Shown here in pieces: positions 1 through 8,198 of a stretch of 64,000 nt of DNA (positions are counted from its first letter, which is position 1; the number at the start of each line of letters is the position of its first letter). The notes under the pieces are model-generated. The model saw only the letters and a list, made by a program, of their open reading frames with translations. It searched no databases and was not told where the DNA came from. The position numbers and the translations under genes are program-made. This DNA is from Prochlorococcus sp. AG-363-B11 (GTDB lineage Bacteria; Cyanobacteriota; Cyanobacteriia; PCC-6307; Cyanobiaceae): NCBI GenBank assembly GCA_003278425.1, contig QCFE01000002.1, forward strand, positions 62,001-126,000, written 5' to 3'.

Positions 1-491
1 GAGAAGAAATAACTGTTGCTTTATTAAGAGAGAATAGTCTCTTTGGCGTTCTTTCTTTGTTAACAGGAGATAGATCAGATCGTTTTTATCATGCAGTTGC
101 TTTTACTAAGGTCGATATGATTTCTGCCCCTGCAGGTTCAGTAAGGAATGCTCTAGAAGGAGATAGCGGGGTTGGTCTTCTTCTCCTTCAAGGGTTGTCC
201 AGCAGAATTTTGCAAACGGAAACAATGATTGAAACTTTGACTCATAGGGATATGTCATCAAGATTGGTTAGCTTTTTACTTGTACTTTGCAGAGACTTTG
301 GTGTTCCGAGTGACAAAGGAATTACTATCGACCTAAGATTGTCTCATCAAGCAATAGCAGAAGCTATTGGTTCTACGCGCGTTACAATTACTAGATTGTT
401 AGGCGATTTGAGAAATCTAGGTTTGCTCCAGATTGATAGAAAGAAAATAACAGTTTTTGATCCCATTGCTCTTGCTAAACGATTTAACTAA
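1..491 (+). CDS. ntcA: Global nitrogen regulator NtcA, 3' part (5' end outside window)
   Basis: NtcA is the CRP-family transcription factor that senses 2-oxoglutarate and controls nitrogen genes in cyanobacteria. The frame is open from base 3 ([11 protein letters not shown]...), so the gene begins before the window, and the TTG at 57 in the ORF track is only an internal codon. The visible part includes the end of the effector domain ([11 protein letters not shown]), the dimer-helix motif [12 protein letters not shown] and a C-terminal helix-turn-helix ([21 protein letters not shown]) near-identical to what I know of NtcA. A good NtcA box lies 14 kb downstream, in front of amt. Identity is very secure; only the N-terminus is unseen. 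Confidence 0.96.
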   Translation, partial: EEITVALLRENSLFGVLSLLTGDRSDRFYHAVAFTKVDMISAPAGSVRNALEGDSGVGLLLLQGLSSRILQTETMIETLTHRDMSSRLVSFLLVLCRDFGVPSDKGITIDLRLSHQAIAEAIGSTRVTITRLLGDLRNLGLLQIDRKKITVFDPIALAKRFN

Positions 492-546
492 TAACTTTTT
501 CTTGAAGTAGTAAATTACTCTAAGTACATAATTAATATTTACTGAA

Positions 547-1518
547 GTGGCAGGTTGGTTACTTATTATTGTTTTGCTGCTTTTAGGAGGTACGCTCTCA
601 ACACTTGGTGATTTATTGGGTAGTCGAATAGGCAAGGCCAGGCTAAGTGTTTTTAAATTAAGACCTCGTAGAACAGCTATTTTAGTAACAATATTGACTG
701 GCAGTCTAATCAGTGCAATCTCATTGAGCTTAATGCTTTTAGTAAGCCGGGAGCTTCGAGTTGGATTGTTTGAGCTCGATGATATTCAAGCGAAACTAAA
801 AGAGAGTAAACAGGCTTTATTACCTTTGAAAAAACAAAGAGAAACACTGGAATTGAAGATCAAAAATGCTGAGAAGGAACTAGTCAAACTTGGGAAAGAT
901 TTGTTTGCATTTCGTCAAGGAGAAGTTGTAATAGCTAGTGGTCAAAGCCTTGGAACTTTTACTGTGAAATTAGAAAATAGATCCAACGCCACTGAAGAGA
1001 TAGAAAATCTATTACGTAAGGCAAATTTCAATGCTTTTATTAGAGTGAAGCCAGGAAAGACTCCTATATCAAGAATAGTCTTGGTAAGACGAGATCATAT
1101 TGAGCGTTTAGAAGAACAGATTTCTGATAAAGGGGAATGGATAATCAATATTCGCTCTGCAAGTAATGTTTTATTAGGAGAAGGATTTGTATATGCTTTT
1201 CCTGAAGCACTACCCAATAAAAAGATTGTTAGTAAAGGTGAAGTAATAGCAAGTTTAAATATTAGAAATATAAAGCTCACTAGAGATTTCCTTAGTAAGC
1301 AAATTAAAATTTTACTTGCCTCCACTCTGGCTGAAGTTAAAAGGAGGGGCTCTTTTGTTACAGAAATTCAAGTTGATTCTAATTCTTTTCAGAAGCTGTT
1401 TGATCAATTAGAGTTTAAAAAGGAGAGTATTTTGAAATTAGACACTATTTCTATAAGCAATAGTAATACGGCAGATAAAGTTTCTGTAAAATTAAGAGTA
1501 ACTAAGCAACCTCTATAG
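547..1518 (+). CDS. DUF3084 family membrane protein
   Basis: A conserved cyanobacterial protein of unknown function. Two hydrophobic segments (about residues 3-22 and 43-66) flank a short basic stretch (RIGKARLSVFKLRPRR), which is characteristic of DUF3084. A coiled coil follows at about 75-120 (LKESKQALLPLKKQRETLELKI), then a mixed alpha/beta C-terminal half. It starts with GTG and follows ntcA by 55 bp. The gene just downstream encodes a YqgF-like protein, possibly in the same transcript. No enzymatic motif is visible, and a membrane-anchored structural or scaffold role is only a guess. Confidence 0.85.
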   Translation: MAGWLLIIVLLLLGGTLSTLGDLLGSRIGKARLSVFKLRPRRTAILVTILTGSLISAISLSLMLLVSRELRVGLFELDDIQAKLKESKQALLPLKKQRETLELKIKNAEKELVKLGKDLFAFRQGEVVIASGQSLGTFTVKLENRSNATEEIENLLRKANFNAFIRVKPGKTPISRIVLVRRDHIERLEEQISDKGEWIINIRSASNVLLGEGFVYAFPEALPNKKIVSKGEVIASLNIRNIKLTRDFLSKQIKILLASTLAEVKRRGSFVTEIQVDSNSFQKLFDQLEFKKESILKLDTISISNSNTADKVSVKLRVTKQPL

Positions 1519-1537
1519 AAAAGTTTTAGCTTATTCA

Positions 1538-1975
1538 ATGACTAAGGTAATTGCAATTGATCCAGGACAAAACAAATGTGGATTGCTATTGGCAGAAGTA
1601 GAGGACTCTATTGCTATAGATGGGAAAATATCTATAAACTCATCTGTGATTAATTTAATTAATCAATGGAGGGAAGAACATTCAGTTGAATTAATTCTGC
1701 TTGGTAATGGAACATCAAGTAAATATTGGCATTCAGAACTTCTTTCAGAACAAATATCTCCTATACAACTAGTTGATGAAAGAATGACAACACTTCGGGC
1801 TAGGGAAAGGTATTTAGAAATATTTCCACCAGGATTTTTTTTAAAGTTTGTTCCAAAGTCTTTAATTTTTCCACCTAAAAACTTAGATGTAATAGTAGCT
1901 TTAATTTTAATAGAAGATTATTTTAATATAAAACTGCGATGGTCAAAATCTATTGAGCTTAAAATTTGGCCCTAA
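1538..1975 (+). CDS. RuvC/YqgF-fold putative nuclease (RuvX-like)
   Basis: The protein has the RNase H-like fold of the YqgF/RuvC families. The first strand motif is AIDPGQNKCG (residues 6-15, catalytic-type Asp8), a second strand ends LLGNGT, and the VDERMTT motif (79-85) and a late Asp (NLDVIVAL) complete the acidic set. At 145 residues it is the usual size for this family. The family includes pre-16S rRNA processing nucleases, but this copy is divergent, so substrate is uncertain. Its 3' end overlaps the convergent DUF3146 gene by 17 bp. It follows the DUF3084 gene by 19 bp, suggesting cotranscription. Confidence 0.75.
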   Translation: MTKVIAIDPGQNKCGLLLAEVEDSIAIDGKISINSSVINLINQWREEHSVELILLGNGTSSKYWHSELLSEQISPIQLVDERMTTLRARERYLEIFPPGFFLKFVPKSLIFPPKNLDVIVALILIEDYFNIKLRWSKSIELKIWP

Positions 1976-2216
1976 CTGTAAAATGATAGTTTCCTCCAGG
2001 CTCAAGAGAATAATCAGCTTTTATTAAAAAACGAAGTAGTGCATCTTGTATTAGAGCTCTTCCAAGAGGTGGTTCTACTGATAATTGACCATTGCTAAAT
2101 TGCCAATTGAATTGCCAGTTAAACCCTCCTGCTGAAACTTCACCTTCTATAGACTTAGTTGCAAAGCTTTGTCTATAAATCCTTAAATGTGCTCTAGTTG
2201 AAGAAGGTTTTTTCAT
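1959..2216 (-). CDS. DUF3146 family protein
   Basis: A short soluble protein (85 aa) matching my memory of the cyanobacterial DUF3146 family. The core is GEVSAGGFNWQFNWQFSNGQLSV followed by a helix (GRALIQDALLRFLIKADY) and a C-terminal strand. It has no membrane segment or catalytic motif. It is the last gene of a tight minus-strand run psbH-tatA-pth-DUF3146 with gaps of 20-32 bp. Its 3' end overlaps the convergent YqgF-like gene by 17 bp. Function unknown. Confidence 0.8.
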   Translation of the reverse strand: MKKPSSTRAHLRIYRQSFATKSIEGEVSAGGFNWQFNWQFSNGQLSVEPPLGRALIQDALLRFLIKADYSLEPGGNYHFTVRAKF

Positions 2217-2236
2217 AGGTCTATATTTTGCTTTTC

Positions 2237-2836
2237 CTATTCAGATGAATTGATAAAATTTACCCCTTTCTCGAAACCAAACTCTTGAATGATATCTAAA
2301 CCTTTGATTACCTTATCTAACACGATATCAACTCTTGCACTTTCTTCTTTCGAGAATCTCCCTAAAACGTGACTTACAGTTTTGTTTTTTCGTTCATGAG
2401 CTAATTCAGATGGAGGGCCAATACCTATTCTTAATCTACAAAAATCTTTGCTGCCTAATTCAGAAATGATGCTTTTTAGCCCATTATGTCCTCCAGAACC
2501 ACCTTCTTTCCTGAGTCTTAATTTACCTAAAGGTAAGTCCATGTCATCAACAAGTATAAGAATTTGACTTATGTCTAGTTCAAACCATTTCATTGCGGCA
2601 TTAATCGATCTACCACTTTCATTCATATAAGTATTTGGCATTAACAATTTTCTTTTTTTATAACCATTGTGAAGATTGGCGAGTTGCCCATAAAGCTTTT
2701 TATTTTGATAAAAAATAGCAGAATCTTTATTAGCGAGCCTTTTTAGGACCATGAATCCAATATTGTGACGCGTGTTTTCATATTTTGTACCCGGATTGCC
2801 CAGGCCAGCTAATAACAGAAAATCACACGGACTCAT
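2237..2836 (-). CDS. pth: Peptidyl-tRNA hydrolase
   Basis: Pth hydrolyses the ester bond of peptidyl-tRNAs released by stalled ribosomes, recycling tRNA in the cytoplasm. The family signature GLGNPGTKYENTRHNIGF is at residues 11-28, with the catalytic His at 24. The second signature, VDDMDLPLGKLRLR, lies near residue 95, followed by the glycine-rich GGSGGHNGLKSI with a conserved His. The 199-residue length is normal. It lies 27 bp downstream of tatA and 20 bp upstream of DUF3146 in the psbH operon-like run. Confidence 0.96.
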   Translation of the reverse strand: MSPCDFLLLAGLGNPGTKYENTRHNIGFMVLKRLANKDSAIFYQNKKLYGQLANLHNGYKKRKLLMPNTYMNESGRSINAAMKWFELDISQILILVDDMDLPLGKLRLRKEGGSGGHNGLKSIISELGSKDFCRLRIGIGPPSELAHERKNKTVSHVLGRFSKEESARVDIVLDKVIKGLDIIQEFGFEKGVNFINSSE

Positions 2837-2863
2837 TTAAATGAATAAACAGCTCTAATGAAA

Positions 2864-3115
2864 TTATATTTTTTTATTTTGCTGAGGGGAATCATCCTGA
2901 GTTGTTAACTCAGGTTGACTTTCACTATCAACATCATCTGAATTGGCAACTGCTTTTTGGAATTCACTCTCAAATTCAGAAGATGCTTTCTGAAGTGTTT
3001 TAAGTGTTTTCCCAAGACTTTTTCCAACTTCAGGAAGTTTTTTGGGTCCAAAAATAACCAATGCAAGAGCTGCTATGACTGCGATTTCAGGCAGCCCTAC
3101 TCCGAAGATGTTCAT
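2864..3115 (-). CDS. tatA: Sec-independent translocase protein TatA
   Basis: TatA forms the oligomeric pore component of the twin-arginine pathway, which exports folded proteins across the thylakoid and plasma membranes. The short N-terminal membrane helix (about residues 7-21, GLPEIAVIAALALVIFGP) ends in the diagnostic FGPKKLPE hinge. An amphipathic helix (VGKSLGKTLKTLQKAS) and an acidic, disordered tail follow. At 83 residues with one TM it fits TatA/E; the rest of the Tat system is not in this window. It sits between psbH and pth. Confidence 0.93.
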   Translation of the reverse strand: MNIFGVGLPEIAVIAALALVIFGPKKLPEVGKSLGKTLKTLQKASSEFESEFQKAVANSDDVDSESQPELTTQDDSPQQNKKI

Positions 3116-3147
3116 TTAGATAACAGCTTTAGTCAGATAGTAATGAC

Positions 3148-3351
3148 TTAATTGACTCCGTTCCAGTCAACTGAGAAACCTTGCAGCAGTAGTGATTGGT
3201 TGTAAATTTGCAGCATGATTACTAAGAAAACAAGCAGTAATACTCCGACTAGAGCCATTACAGGGACTGCTCCCCAGCCTGCAACAACTTTGCCCTGACC
3301 GGAATTGCCAATTGATTTAAGGAGTGAGCCCAGAGGGGTTTTTTGTCCCAT
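3148..3351 (-). CDS. psbH: Photosystem II protein PsbH
   Basis: A small PSII core subunit near the QB site, involved in PSII stability and repair. The 67-residue sequence starts [17 protein letters not shown] and has a single membrane helix (about 29-48, [22 protein letters not shown]) followed by the conserved [14 protein letters not shown] tail. This is the full cyanobacterial form, which lacks the plant phosphorylated N-terminal extension. It is the first gene of the minus-strand run psbH-tatA-pth-DUF3146 and diverges from psbN, the conserved cyanobacterial and plastid arrangement. Confidence 0.97.
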   Translation of the reverse strand: MGQKTPLGSLLKSIGNSGQGKVVAGWGAVPVMALVGVLLLVFLVIMLQIYNQSLLLQGFSVDWNGVN

Positions 3352-3437
3352 TTTTAGTTTCGAGCCTCAGTTAATGAATAATTTTGGATATTGTATGTGA
3401 AATACCCTCTAAGGTTTACAACCTGTAGAAAGATTTG

Positions 3438-3578
3438 ATGCAAACTTCATCTCCTGCACTGTCAATAGCTGTAACTCTCCTGGTGCTTTTGTTGGGTTTA
3501 ACTGGTTTTGGTATCTATACAGCCTTTGGCCCGCCTGCAAGGAGCCTTGAGGATCCTTGGGATGATCATGATGATTAA
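3438..3578 (+). CDS. psbN: PsbN
   Basis: Too short for the ORF track. ATG at 3438 gives a 46-residue protein starting MQTSSPALSIAVTLL, with one membrane helix and the diagnostic GLTGFGIYTAFGPPARSLEDPW motif. Although named as a PSII subunit, PsbN is understood to act in assembly and repair of the PSII reaction centre rather than as a permanent subunit. It lies 86 bp from psbH on the opposite strand, the universal psbH/psbN arrangement. It ends in an acidic tail (DDHDD). Confidence 0.95.
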   Translation: MQTSSPALSIAVTLLVLLLGLTGFGIYTAFGPPARSLEDPWDDHDD

Positions 3579-3653
3579 AACTTCTAAAAAATTATTTTTA
3601 TTAAGCTAAACAGCATAGAAACATTTCAATCCAAGGTAATAATTGGGCCATTT

Positions 3654-3669
3654 TGGGCACAAGTGCCCA
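3654..3669. promoter_or_regulatory. Perfect 16-nt palindrome upstream of psbI
   Basis: The sequence TGGGCACAAGTGCCCA has 7-nt arms around a 2-nt centre and lies about 38 bp before the psbI ATG, after psbN. No T-tract follows, so it does not look like an intrinsic terminator. Its GC-rich arms stand out against the AT-rich spacer. A regulator-binding site or small RNA hairpin in the psbI leader are both possible; neither can be shown from sequence alone. Confidence 0.45.
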
Positions 3670-3706
3670 TAAGATACATTTGTTTCCATAGTCAAATTAG
3701 CTAGTC

Positions 3707-3835
3707 ATGCTTGCCCTAAAGATTTCCGTATACACGGTCGTCTTCTTTTTTGTTGGTGTTTTCCTTTTTGGCTTCTTGGCAAGTGACCCAACAAGAACAC
3801 CAGCCAGAAAGGATCTTGAAAGCCCTCAGGACTAA
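3707..3835 (+). CDS. psbI: Photosystem II reaction centre protein PsbI
   Basis: Too short for the ORF track. ATG at 3707 gives 42 residues: [20 protein letters not shown] then [22 protein letters not shown]. PsbI is a one-helix subunit beside D1 that takes part in early PSII assembly. The N-terminal MLxLKIxVYTVV and the FLxxDPxRNPxR-type motif after the helix match the family closely, with TPAR in place of the commoner NPGR. It follows psbN by 128 bp on the same strand, with a 16-nt palindrome between them. Confidence 0.94.
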   Translation: MLALKISVYTVVFFFVGVFLFGFLASDPTRTPARKDLESPQD

Positions 3836-3956
3836 TTTAATTTAGTCTTGCTCGTTACTTCCAACTAAACTAATATTGGTTTAAGTCAGGCCAGTATTAA
3901 TAGCTTTATGCAATTTTTTTGCTCGTCGGCATGTATTTATTGGCGACGGTAGTTTT

Positions 3957-6056
3957 ATGCGATTGCTTCCAGGCTACATATCTGTAGCCTTTTTTCTTTG
4001 TATCCCAGTAGAAGCAGGTTTAGCTTCGAAGAGGTTCTTAGAGGATTTTTCTTCTAAGAACAAAGGTTCACTTAGCTTTATTGGTTTAGAACAAGCCAAT
4101 TTAAAAGCTTATTCAACCAAGAAACATTTATTTCTTAAAGATACTCACTTGTTTTCTTCTTTGACTGATGAAATAGATCAGAGCTATCAAATATCTCAGA
4201 ACCTTCAAAACTCATCTTTTGTTGAATTACAAATAAGCTCTGACAAACAGTCTTGGGAAAATGAAAATCTGTTTGTTGCTGAGGGAAATGCAAAAGCAGT
4301 CCTTCATGGTGGGAGCCTTAAGGCAGATAGAATTGAAATTGATAAATTAAATAATACTGTCTTTGCATCAGGCAATGTCTATTTCCGTAATGGGAAGACA
4401 CTTTTATCTGCTAGTTCTTTTAGATATAATCTAGAAAAAAAGAAGGGTGATTTGGAAAATGTCTATGGTGTAATAGATATCAAATTGATAGCAAAGGATT
4501 TAAATTTAAAGAAAATTATAAATTCTAATGATTTGTCTTCTACTGATCAGGAACAAGATTCACTTAGGGATATTGAATTGATAGATGGATTTATTCTTCA
4601 AGGGGGATTTGATCAAAATTTGGAGATAATAAATCATGGCAGAAATAAAAGAAATTCTATAAATAAATGGCGTATAAAAGCATCTAAGATTTTCTTTAAT
4701 CAAGATGGGTTGACAGCAAATAAGGTCAGTTTTACTAATGATCCTTTTAACCCTGTTCAAATAAGAATTGAATCTTCTGAAGTTGAAATTAGAGCAAGAG
4801 AAAGAACCGTAGAAGAAGCAATTGTTTTTGCAAAAAAAAGTTACTTAGTATTTGAAGATAAATTTAAGCTCCCTATTGGGAATAGGAGACTTAGACTTAG
4901 TAAAAAATGGAAAGTAAGAAAATGGACTCTAGGAAGTGACGGAAGTGATAAGGATGGTGTTTTTATAGGTAGACAACTTCAGCCTATTAGGTTAAATAAA
5001 AATCATATATTATCTCTACAGCCTCAGTATTTAATTCAGAGATCAATAAAAGGAAAGACATCATCTTATCCTAAAGATGGTTCCTCTGTTAATAGCAGTA
5101 AGGTATCAACTCCAACAAAGTTTGAGGACTTATTTGGACTAGAGGCAGAAATCCAAGGAAGAGTATTTGATTGGGATAGCAATATTTCGGCTGATATAAG
5201 TACTTTTAATAGTAAAAGATTTTTAAATGGCTCAAGGTTTTCTGCAGAGATCTCAAGAAAATTCAATTTTAATAGTTTTAAAGAATTAGATTTAAGTTTC
5301 TTTGGGTTATACAGAGATAAAGTATTAAATGGTTCAATAGGTAGTACTGATATTTATACTGCATATGGTTTAAATATTGGTAGAAATGGTTTTTGGGAAT
5401 CGGGTAAAACGGAATATAAATCTCAATTAAGTACTGGTGTGGCTAAATATCAAGCAGAGAAATTGAACGATAAAGAACTTATTTCGTTATGGAGATCAAA
5501 TTTGATTTATGACTTAGAGATAAAACATCCTCTTAAAAATTTTAGTAAAAAAAAGGATGTTGGATATGAGAAATCACCATATTCTCCAAAAACAATTTAT
5601 CCTGGTCTTTACCTCAACAGTAATTTCAATGCATCCAGCTTTATATATGAGAGTAATAGTTCTCAATCTTATGTCACGTTCGGACTGGGACCTGAAATTA
5701 CTCTTGGAAATTTAAAAAGAAATTACTTTGATTATACAAAGCTTTCAATTACTCCTTCCTATACTTTTATATCTGGGGAGAGCCCATTTAAATTTGATAA
5801 TCAAAATGATTTAGTAACTTTGAAAGTAGATCTTACACAGCAATTGGTAGGACCAATACTTGCAAGAAATGTTCAAGAGTTTAATATTGATTCAAATTCT
5901 GATGATTATGGTAAATCGATTACTTCAAAGTTATCAATAATGTGGCAAAGAAGAGCGTATGAATTTGGTCTTTTTTATGATTTCAAGAATGACTCTGGTG
6001 GTCTAAGCTTTCGTTTGAATGGATTTAACTATAATGGCATGTCTGATTCGTTCTAA
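3957..6056 (+). CDS. OstA/LptD-like outer-membrane protein (DUF3769 type)
   Basis: A 699-residue predicted envelope protein. A hydrophobic N-terminus (about 1-22, MRLLPGYISVAFFLCIPVEA) resembles a signal peptide. Residues about 95-180 look like an OstA/LptA beta-jellyroll (FVAEGNAKAVLHGGSLKADRIEID, then VFASGNVYFRNGKTLLSAS). The C-terminal two thirds alternate polar and hydrophobic residues and end in aromatic-rich strands, as in outer-membrane beta-barrels. In cyanobacteria such proteins carry DUF3769 and are thought to be the LptD-like LPS assembly factor. It is monocistronic as far as can be seen and convergent with leuD. Confidence 0.8.
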   Translation: MRLLPGYISVAFFLCIPVEAGLASKRFLEDFSSKNKGSLSFIGLEQANLKAYSTKKHLFLKDTHLFSSLTDEIDQSYQISQNLQNSSFVELQISSDKQSWENENLFVAEGNAKAVLHGGSLKADRIEIDKLNNTVFASGNVYFRNGKTLLSASSFRYNLEKKKGDLENVYGVIDIKLIAKDLNLKKIINSNDLSSTDQEQDSLRDIELIDGFILQGGFDQNLEIINHGRNKRNSINKWRIKASKIFFNQDGLTANKVSFTNDPFNPVQIRIESSEVEIRARERTVEEAIVFAKKSYLVFEDKFKLPIGNRRLRLSKKWKVRKWTLGSDGSDKDGVFIGRQLQPIRLNKNHILSLQPQYLIQRSIKGKTSSYPKDGSSVNSSKVSTPTKFEDLFGLEAEIQGRVFDWDSNISADISTFNSKRFLNGSRFSAEISRKFNFNSFKELDLSFFGLYRDKVLNGSIGSTDIYTAYGLNIGRNGFWESGKTEYKSQLSTGVAKYQAEKLNDKELISLWRSNLIYDLEIKHPLKNFSKKKDVGYEKSPYSPKTIYPGLYLNSNFNASSFIYESNSSQSYVTFGLGPEITLGNLKRNYFDYTKLSITPSYTFISGESPFKFDNQNDLVTLKVDLTQQLVGPILARNVQEFNIDSNSDDYGKSITSKLSIMWQRRAYEFGLFYDFKNDSGGLSFRLNGFNYNGMSDSF

Positions 6057-6105
6057 TTCTAATGATATATTCATAGATAGTATCAATTAACTAATTATTA
6101 CTTTT

Positions 6106-6786
6106 TTATTTATTAGATAGAGAGTTGAATTGGTTTATATAAGGCAAACTATTTTTGATTTGATTGATTCTTTCTTTTTCTTGAACGAGAGTTTTTGTTG
6201 CATCCCATTTCCCAGATAGCAACATTTCTTTCATTCCCAACTCTATTGTTAAAGGCCATGATTCTGTTGAATTAAAGATGCTTTGTGAAGCAATATCTAA
6301 ATTGAATGGTAGGTTAGGCTTATCAATAATTGTTTTAGTTAATGAGTTAATACATGGTTCGGAAATACTTGCACAGGGAATACCAATAGATAGGCAGTTT
6401 CCATAAAATATCTCAGCAAAACTTTGCCCAATAATTGCTCTTATTCCCCATCTCATAAGTGCTTGAGGTGCATGCTCTCTGCTTGATCCACATCCGAAGT
6501 TTTTATTTACTATAAGAATTGAACTATTTAGATTCTGTTCTTGATCAAAGGGGTGCATGCCTTTTTGATCAATTCGATCATCTGCAAATACGCTTTTACC
6601 AAGGTCTTCAAAACTTATGCATTTTAGAAAACGTGCAGGGATAATTCTATCGGTATCGATATCATTCCCATTCAAGTACAAGCATTTCCCTTCTACTTTG
6701 ACAATAGGCCCTGTTGGGAAAAGGTGTTCTTGATTCATGAAATCTAAAGCTAGTGAGGAGTTTTCAAGAATAGAATTTTCTGACAT
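6106..6786 (-). CDS. leuD: 3-isopropylmalate dehydratase small subunit
   Basis: LeuD is the swivel-domain subunit of isopropylmalate isomerase (leucine biosynthesis), working with LeuC to convert 2- to 3-isopropylmalate. The motif [15 protein letters not shown] (about 40-54) and the glycine-rich [14 protein letters not shown] are the family's substrate-binding elements. The protein is 226 residues, with an N-terminal extension of about 25 residues compared with typical LeuD. Its start lies 23 bp inside the 3' end of leuC, implying translational coupling. Confidence 0.95.
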   Translation of the reverse strand: MSENSILENSSLALDFMNQEHLFPTGPIVKVEGKCLYLNGNDIDTDRIIPARFLKCISFEDLGKSVFADDRIDQKGMHPFDQEQNLNSSILIVNKNFGCGSSREHAPQALMRWGIRAIIGQSFAEIFYGNCLSIGIPCASISEPCINSLTKTIIDKPNLPFNLDIASQSIFNSTESWPLTIELGMKEMLLSGKWDATKTLVQEKERINQIKNSLPYINQFNSLSNK

Positions 6787-8170
6787 CTATTACACTTCCT
6801 GAAATAGCTGCTGCGGCAACCATTGCAGGACTCATTAATAAAGTTCTTCCTTTTGAGGACCCTTGTCTCCCTTTAAAGTTTCTATTGCTAGAACTTGCAC
6901 TAATTTGATTTTTTTCGAGTTTATCTGGGTTCATAGCCAGGCACATTGAACAACCAGGCTTTCTCCATTCAAAACCTGCATTTTTGAAAATTTTATCTAA
7001 TCCTTGTTCTTCTGCATCTTTCGCAACTTTTTCTGAACCAGGAACCACAAATGCTTTGACTCCTTTTGCTACATGCCTATCTCTGACTATTTGAGAAGCT
7101 ATTTGAAGATCACTTAATCGTCCATTTGTACAACTGCCAATGAAGCAGACGTCTATTGCTAGTCCTTCTATAGATCCCCCAGGTTGTAAATCCATATATT
7201 GATAAGCTTCTAAAGCAATTTGTTGATCGCTTGGATTTAGTGATTCTGGACTCGGGATAGTTTCATTTATTGCTATTGCTTGTCCAGGAGTAATGCCCCA
7301 AGTAACAGTTGGAGGAATTTTGGAAGCATTGAATTTTACCTCATCGTCATAAATTGCATTTTCATTGCTGCAGAGTGATTCCCACCACTTAATTGCTAAA
7401 TCCCAACTTGCACCTTTTGGTGAATATCTTTTCCCTTTTAGATATTCAAAAGTGACTTCGTCTGGGTTTATATAGCCACACCGAGCGCCTCCTTCTATGG
7501 CCATATTGCATATAGTCATTCTTTCATCCATAGAGAGATTTTTTATGGCAGGTCCTGCAAATTCATATGCATAGCCCACTCCATCATTAACCCCAAGTTT
7601 TTGAATTACATAAAGTATGAGATCTTTAGCAAAAACACCTTTTTGAAGCTTTCCTTCAAACCAGATACGTCGAACCTTTAGTTTTTTCATAGTTAAGGTT
7701 TGACTTGCCAGTACATCTCGAACTTGACTTGTCCCAATACCAAATGCAATGGCTCCAAAAGCACCATGGGTAGAGGTGTGTGAGTCACCACATGCAACTG
7801 TCATGCCAGGTTGTGTTAAGCCTGCTTCTGGAGCAATAACATGAACAATCCCTTGATAGCCAGAACCTAATTTGAAAAATTCGATATCGTTTTTTTTGCA
7901 ATTAGACTCAAGCGTTGTGAGCATTTGTTCTGCTAATGGATCAGCAAAAGGTCTTATTTGATTAGTTGTAGGAACAATATGGTCGACTGTGGCAATCGTC
8001 CTGTCAGGGGAATGCACTTGCAGGCCTTTCTCTTCAAGCGCAGCAAATGCCTGGGGGCTGGTTACCTCATGAATTAAATGCAAGCCAACAAAAAGCTGGG
8101 TGGAGCCTCCTGTAAGTTCCCTTACTCGGTGAAGATCCCAAATCTTGTCATAGAGCGTTTCTGAACTCAC
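6764..8170 (-). CDS. leuC: 3-isopropylmalate dehydratase large subunit
   Basis: LeuC is the aconitase-like 4Fe-4S subunit of isopropylmalate isomerase. The cluster ligands are visible in [14 protein letters not shown] (about residue 345) and [13 protein letters not shown] (about 408). Other aconitase signatures are [15 protein letters not shown] and [10 protein letters not shown]. The 468-residue length is normal. It follows cinA by 28 bp and overlaps leuD by 23 bp, so glyA-cinA-leuC-leuD form a probable operon. Confidence 0.97.
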   Translation of the reverse strand: MSSETLYDKIWDLHRVRELTGGSTQLFVGLHLIHEVTSPQAFAALEEKGLQVHSPDRTIATVDHIVPTTNQIRPFADPLAEQMLTTLESNCKKNDIEFFKLGSGYQGIVHVIAPEAGLTQPGMTVACGDSHTSTHGAFGAIAFGIGTSQVRDVLASQTLTMKKLKVRRIWFEGKLQKGVFAKDLILYVIQKLGVNDGVGYAYEFAGPAIKNLSMDERMTICNMAIEGGARCGYINPDEVTFEYLKGKRYSPKGASWDLAIKWWESLCSNENAIYDDEVKFNASKIPPTVTWGITPGQAIAINETIPSPESLNPSDQQIALEAYQYMDLQPGGSIEGLAIDVCFIGSCTNGRLSDLQIASQIVRDRHVAKGVKAFVVPGSEKVAKDAEEQGLDKIFKNAGFEWRKPGCSMCLAMNPDKLEKNQISASSSNRNFKGRQGSSKGRTLLMSPAMVAAAAISGSVIDVRKFYS

Positions 8171-8198
8171 AGATTAATTCCACTTATTCATTTTGAGA

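Noticed and set aside
417-635. Minus-strand ORF of 72 codons
   Set aside because: Antisense to the end of ntcA and the start of the DUF3084 gene; no family features.
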